Below, one piece after another: positions 62,860 through 64,000 of a stretch of DNA of 64,000 nucleotides; position 1 is the stretch's first letter, and each line of letters begins with the position of its first letter. Source of the DNA: Pyxidicoccus xibeiensis (GTDB lineage Bacteria; Myxococcota; Myxococcia; Myxococcales; Myxococcaceae); assembly GCF_024198175.1 (NCBI RefSeq), contig NZ_JAJVKV010000010.1, forward strand, positions 62,001 through 126,000, in the 5' to 3' direction. Below the pieces are notes generated by a model that made no database searches, was not told the DNA's origin, and was given only the letters and a program-made list of their open reading frames with translations. The position numbers were made by a program, and so were the translations under genes.

Positions 62860-64000
62860 TCTACTGGGACTACAACGCCGCCGCCCCGGTGCGTTCGGAG
62901 GTGGCGGCGCTGCTCTCCCGCGCCTTCGCCCACGGCGGCTTCGGCAATGCCTCCAGCGTGCACCAGGGCGGCCGCGACGCGCGGGCCCGCCTGGATGCGG
63001 CGCGGGCGAAGGTGGCCCGGGTGCTGGGCTGTGAGCCGAAGGAAGTGACGTTCACCGGCTCCGGAAGCGAGTCGGACGCGCTCGCGCTGGTGGGCGCGTG
63101 GCACGCGAGGCCGGTGCCCGCGCGGCGCCGCGTGGTGACGTCCTCGGTGGAGCACCCTGCCCTGCTGGGCGCGGTGGCGCAGCTGGAGCGCGAGGGCGCC
63201 ACCGTCGTGCGCGTGGCGCCGGGACCGGACGGGCGCGTGCGCGCGGAGGACGTGCTCGGCGCGCTCACGGACGACACGGCGCTGTGCTCGCTGATGTGGG
63301 CCAACAACGAGACGGGCGTGGTGCAGCCCGCGGCGGAGGTGGCCCGCGCGTGCCGGCAGCGCGGCGTGCTGTTCCACACGGACGCGGTGCAGGCAGCGGG
63401 CAAGGTGCCGCTGTCGCTGCGCGAGGTGGACGCGGACCTCCTGTCGCTGTCGGCGCACAAGTTCGGCGGCCCGCCGGGCGTGGGCGTGCTCGTCGTGCGC
63501 AAGGGCGTGGACGTGCGGGCGCTGACGCCGGGGCACCAGGAGGGCGGCCGCCGCGGGGGGACGCAGAACGTGCCCTACGCGGAGGCGCTGGCCCTGGCGC
63601 TGGAGCTGGCCTCGGCGGAGCTGGCCCCGGTGGCGGCCCGGCTGGGCGCGCTGCGCGATGGCTTCGAGCGCGAGGTGCTCTCGAGCCTCCCCGACGTGGA
63701 GGTGAACGGCGCCGGGGTGGCCCGCGTGCCCAACACCAGCAACCTGCGCTTCCACGGCGTGGAGGGCGAGTCGCTGCTCATCGCGCTGGACCTGGAGGGC
63801 ATCTGCGTGTCCACCGGGGCCGCCTGCGCGTCGGGGACGCTGACGCCGTCGCACGTGCTGCGGGCCATGGGACTCACCGCCCCCCAGGCGCGCGGCAGCC
63901 TGCGCTTCAGCCTGGGCCCCGGCACCTCCGAGGCGGAGGTGGAGCGCGTGCTCCAGGCGCTCCGCCAGCACGTGCCGAAGGTCCGCGCGCTCGCTGGCTA
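62856..64000 (+). CDS. Cysteine desulfurase (NifS/IscS family), stop at or just past the right edge
   Basis: The reading frame starts at GTG 62856, overlapping the DHH stop (GTGA), and begins MIYWDYNAAAPVRSEV. Landmarks are GNASSVHQGGRDARARL, FTGSGSESDALAL, the PLP-Lys in LSLSAHKFGGPPGVGVL and the catalytic Cys in STGAACASGTLTPSHVL. The loop around the Cys is short, as in group II-like or NifS-type enzymes. It removes sulfur from cysteine for iron-sulfur clusters or thiolated tRNA. The frame is 381 codons long and the window ends in GGCTA, so only the last base of a TAG or TAA stop may be missing. No iscU or mnmA is visible here. Confidence 0.93.
   Translation, partial: MIYWDYNAAAPVRSEVAALLSRAFAHGGFGNASSVHQGGRDARARLDAARAKVARVLGCEPKEVTFTGSGSESDALALVGAWHARPVPARRRVVTSSVEHPALLGAVAQLEREGATVVRVAPGPDGRVRAEDVLGALTDDTALCSLMWANNETGVVQPAAEVARACRQRGVLFHTDAVQAAGKVPLSLREVDADLLSLSAHKFGGPPGVGVLVVRKGVDVRALTPGHQEGGRRGGTQNVPYAEALALALELASAELAPVAARLGALRDGFEREVLSSLPDVEVNGAGVARVPNTSNLRFHGVEGESLLIALDLEGICVSTGAACASGTLTPSHVLRAMGLTAPQARGSLRFSLGPGTSEAEVERVLQALRQHVPKVRALAG

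Overview
The window is very GC-rich, almost fully coding DNA with strong G/C at third codon positions. Gene content points to a myxobacterium of the Myxococcaceae, most likely Myxococcus or a close relative. The clearest marker is aglZ (50115-54341), a pseudo-receiver/coiled-coil gliding motility protein. A TolQ/TolR-type cluster resembling aglX-aglV (29868-31757), a kinase-pseudocyclase-ATPase fusion and a TPR-decorated DnaJ/DnaK operon fit the same group.

Layout. (1) 1-6837, minus strand: a tight four-gene operon with a catalase-fold protein, a 1,327-residue Ser/Thr kinase fused to a degenerate cyclase domain, an AAA/STAND ATPase and a helical-repeat tail, a protein of unrecognised family, and a DyP-type peroxidase running off the left edge. 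(2) 6975-11050: dnaJ-TPR, dnaK and TPR operon. (3) 11170-14398: hslV-hslU-argD. (4) 14446-22630: an accessory segment with a toxin-antitoxin pair whose toxin is broken by a 10-bp tandem duplication, a 19-bp direct repeat around that pair, a small membrane protein that may be an immunity protein, a 2,100-residue SpvB/Rhs lipoprotein and a secreted Cys-rich protein. (5) 22814-35622: xerC, an EF-hand membrane protein, a beta-propeller lipoprotein, trmFO, a divergent DksA-like gene, two ExbD/TolR genes and one TolQ gene, topA and dprA. (6) 35759-38687: LysM protein, CpoB-like lipoprotein and pgeF. (7) 38861-46842: a diguanylate cyclase with a c-type haem motif, an SGNH hydrolase, an HtrA protease, a GH57 branching enzyme and a DUF4912 protein with 17 tandem 15-residue repeats. 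(8) 46974-54341: a glycosyltransferase with a long Pro-rich tail, then aglZ. (9) 54544-64000: a small membrane protein, MoxR ATPase, patatin, ilvE, an orphan AAA ATPase, a degenerate Fic-like protein, nfo, a DHH phosphoesterase and a cysteine desulfurase reaching the right edge.

How the parts fit. On the minus strand dprA, topA, trmFO, xerC, hslV and hslU occur in the same order as the compact smf-topA-trmFO-xerC-hslV-hslU block of Bacillus subtilis, but other genes have been inserted between them. The TolQR set sits between topA and trmFO, and the 8.4-kb Rhs/TA segment sits between xerC and hslV. Both motility-related loci (TolQR cluster and aglZ) lie in this window.

The most interesting leads are the kinase plus haem-peroxidase-fold operon, the inserted Rhs/TA segment, the Fic-like protein with Phe at the catalytic His position, the haem-linked diguanylate cyclase, and the repeat-bearing DUF4912 protein beside GH57. 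No tRNA, rRNA, CRISPR array or transposase was seen, and no gene-free stretch exceeds about 300 bases.
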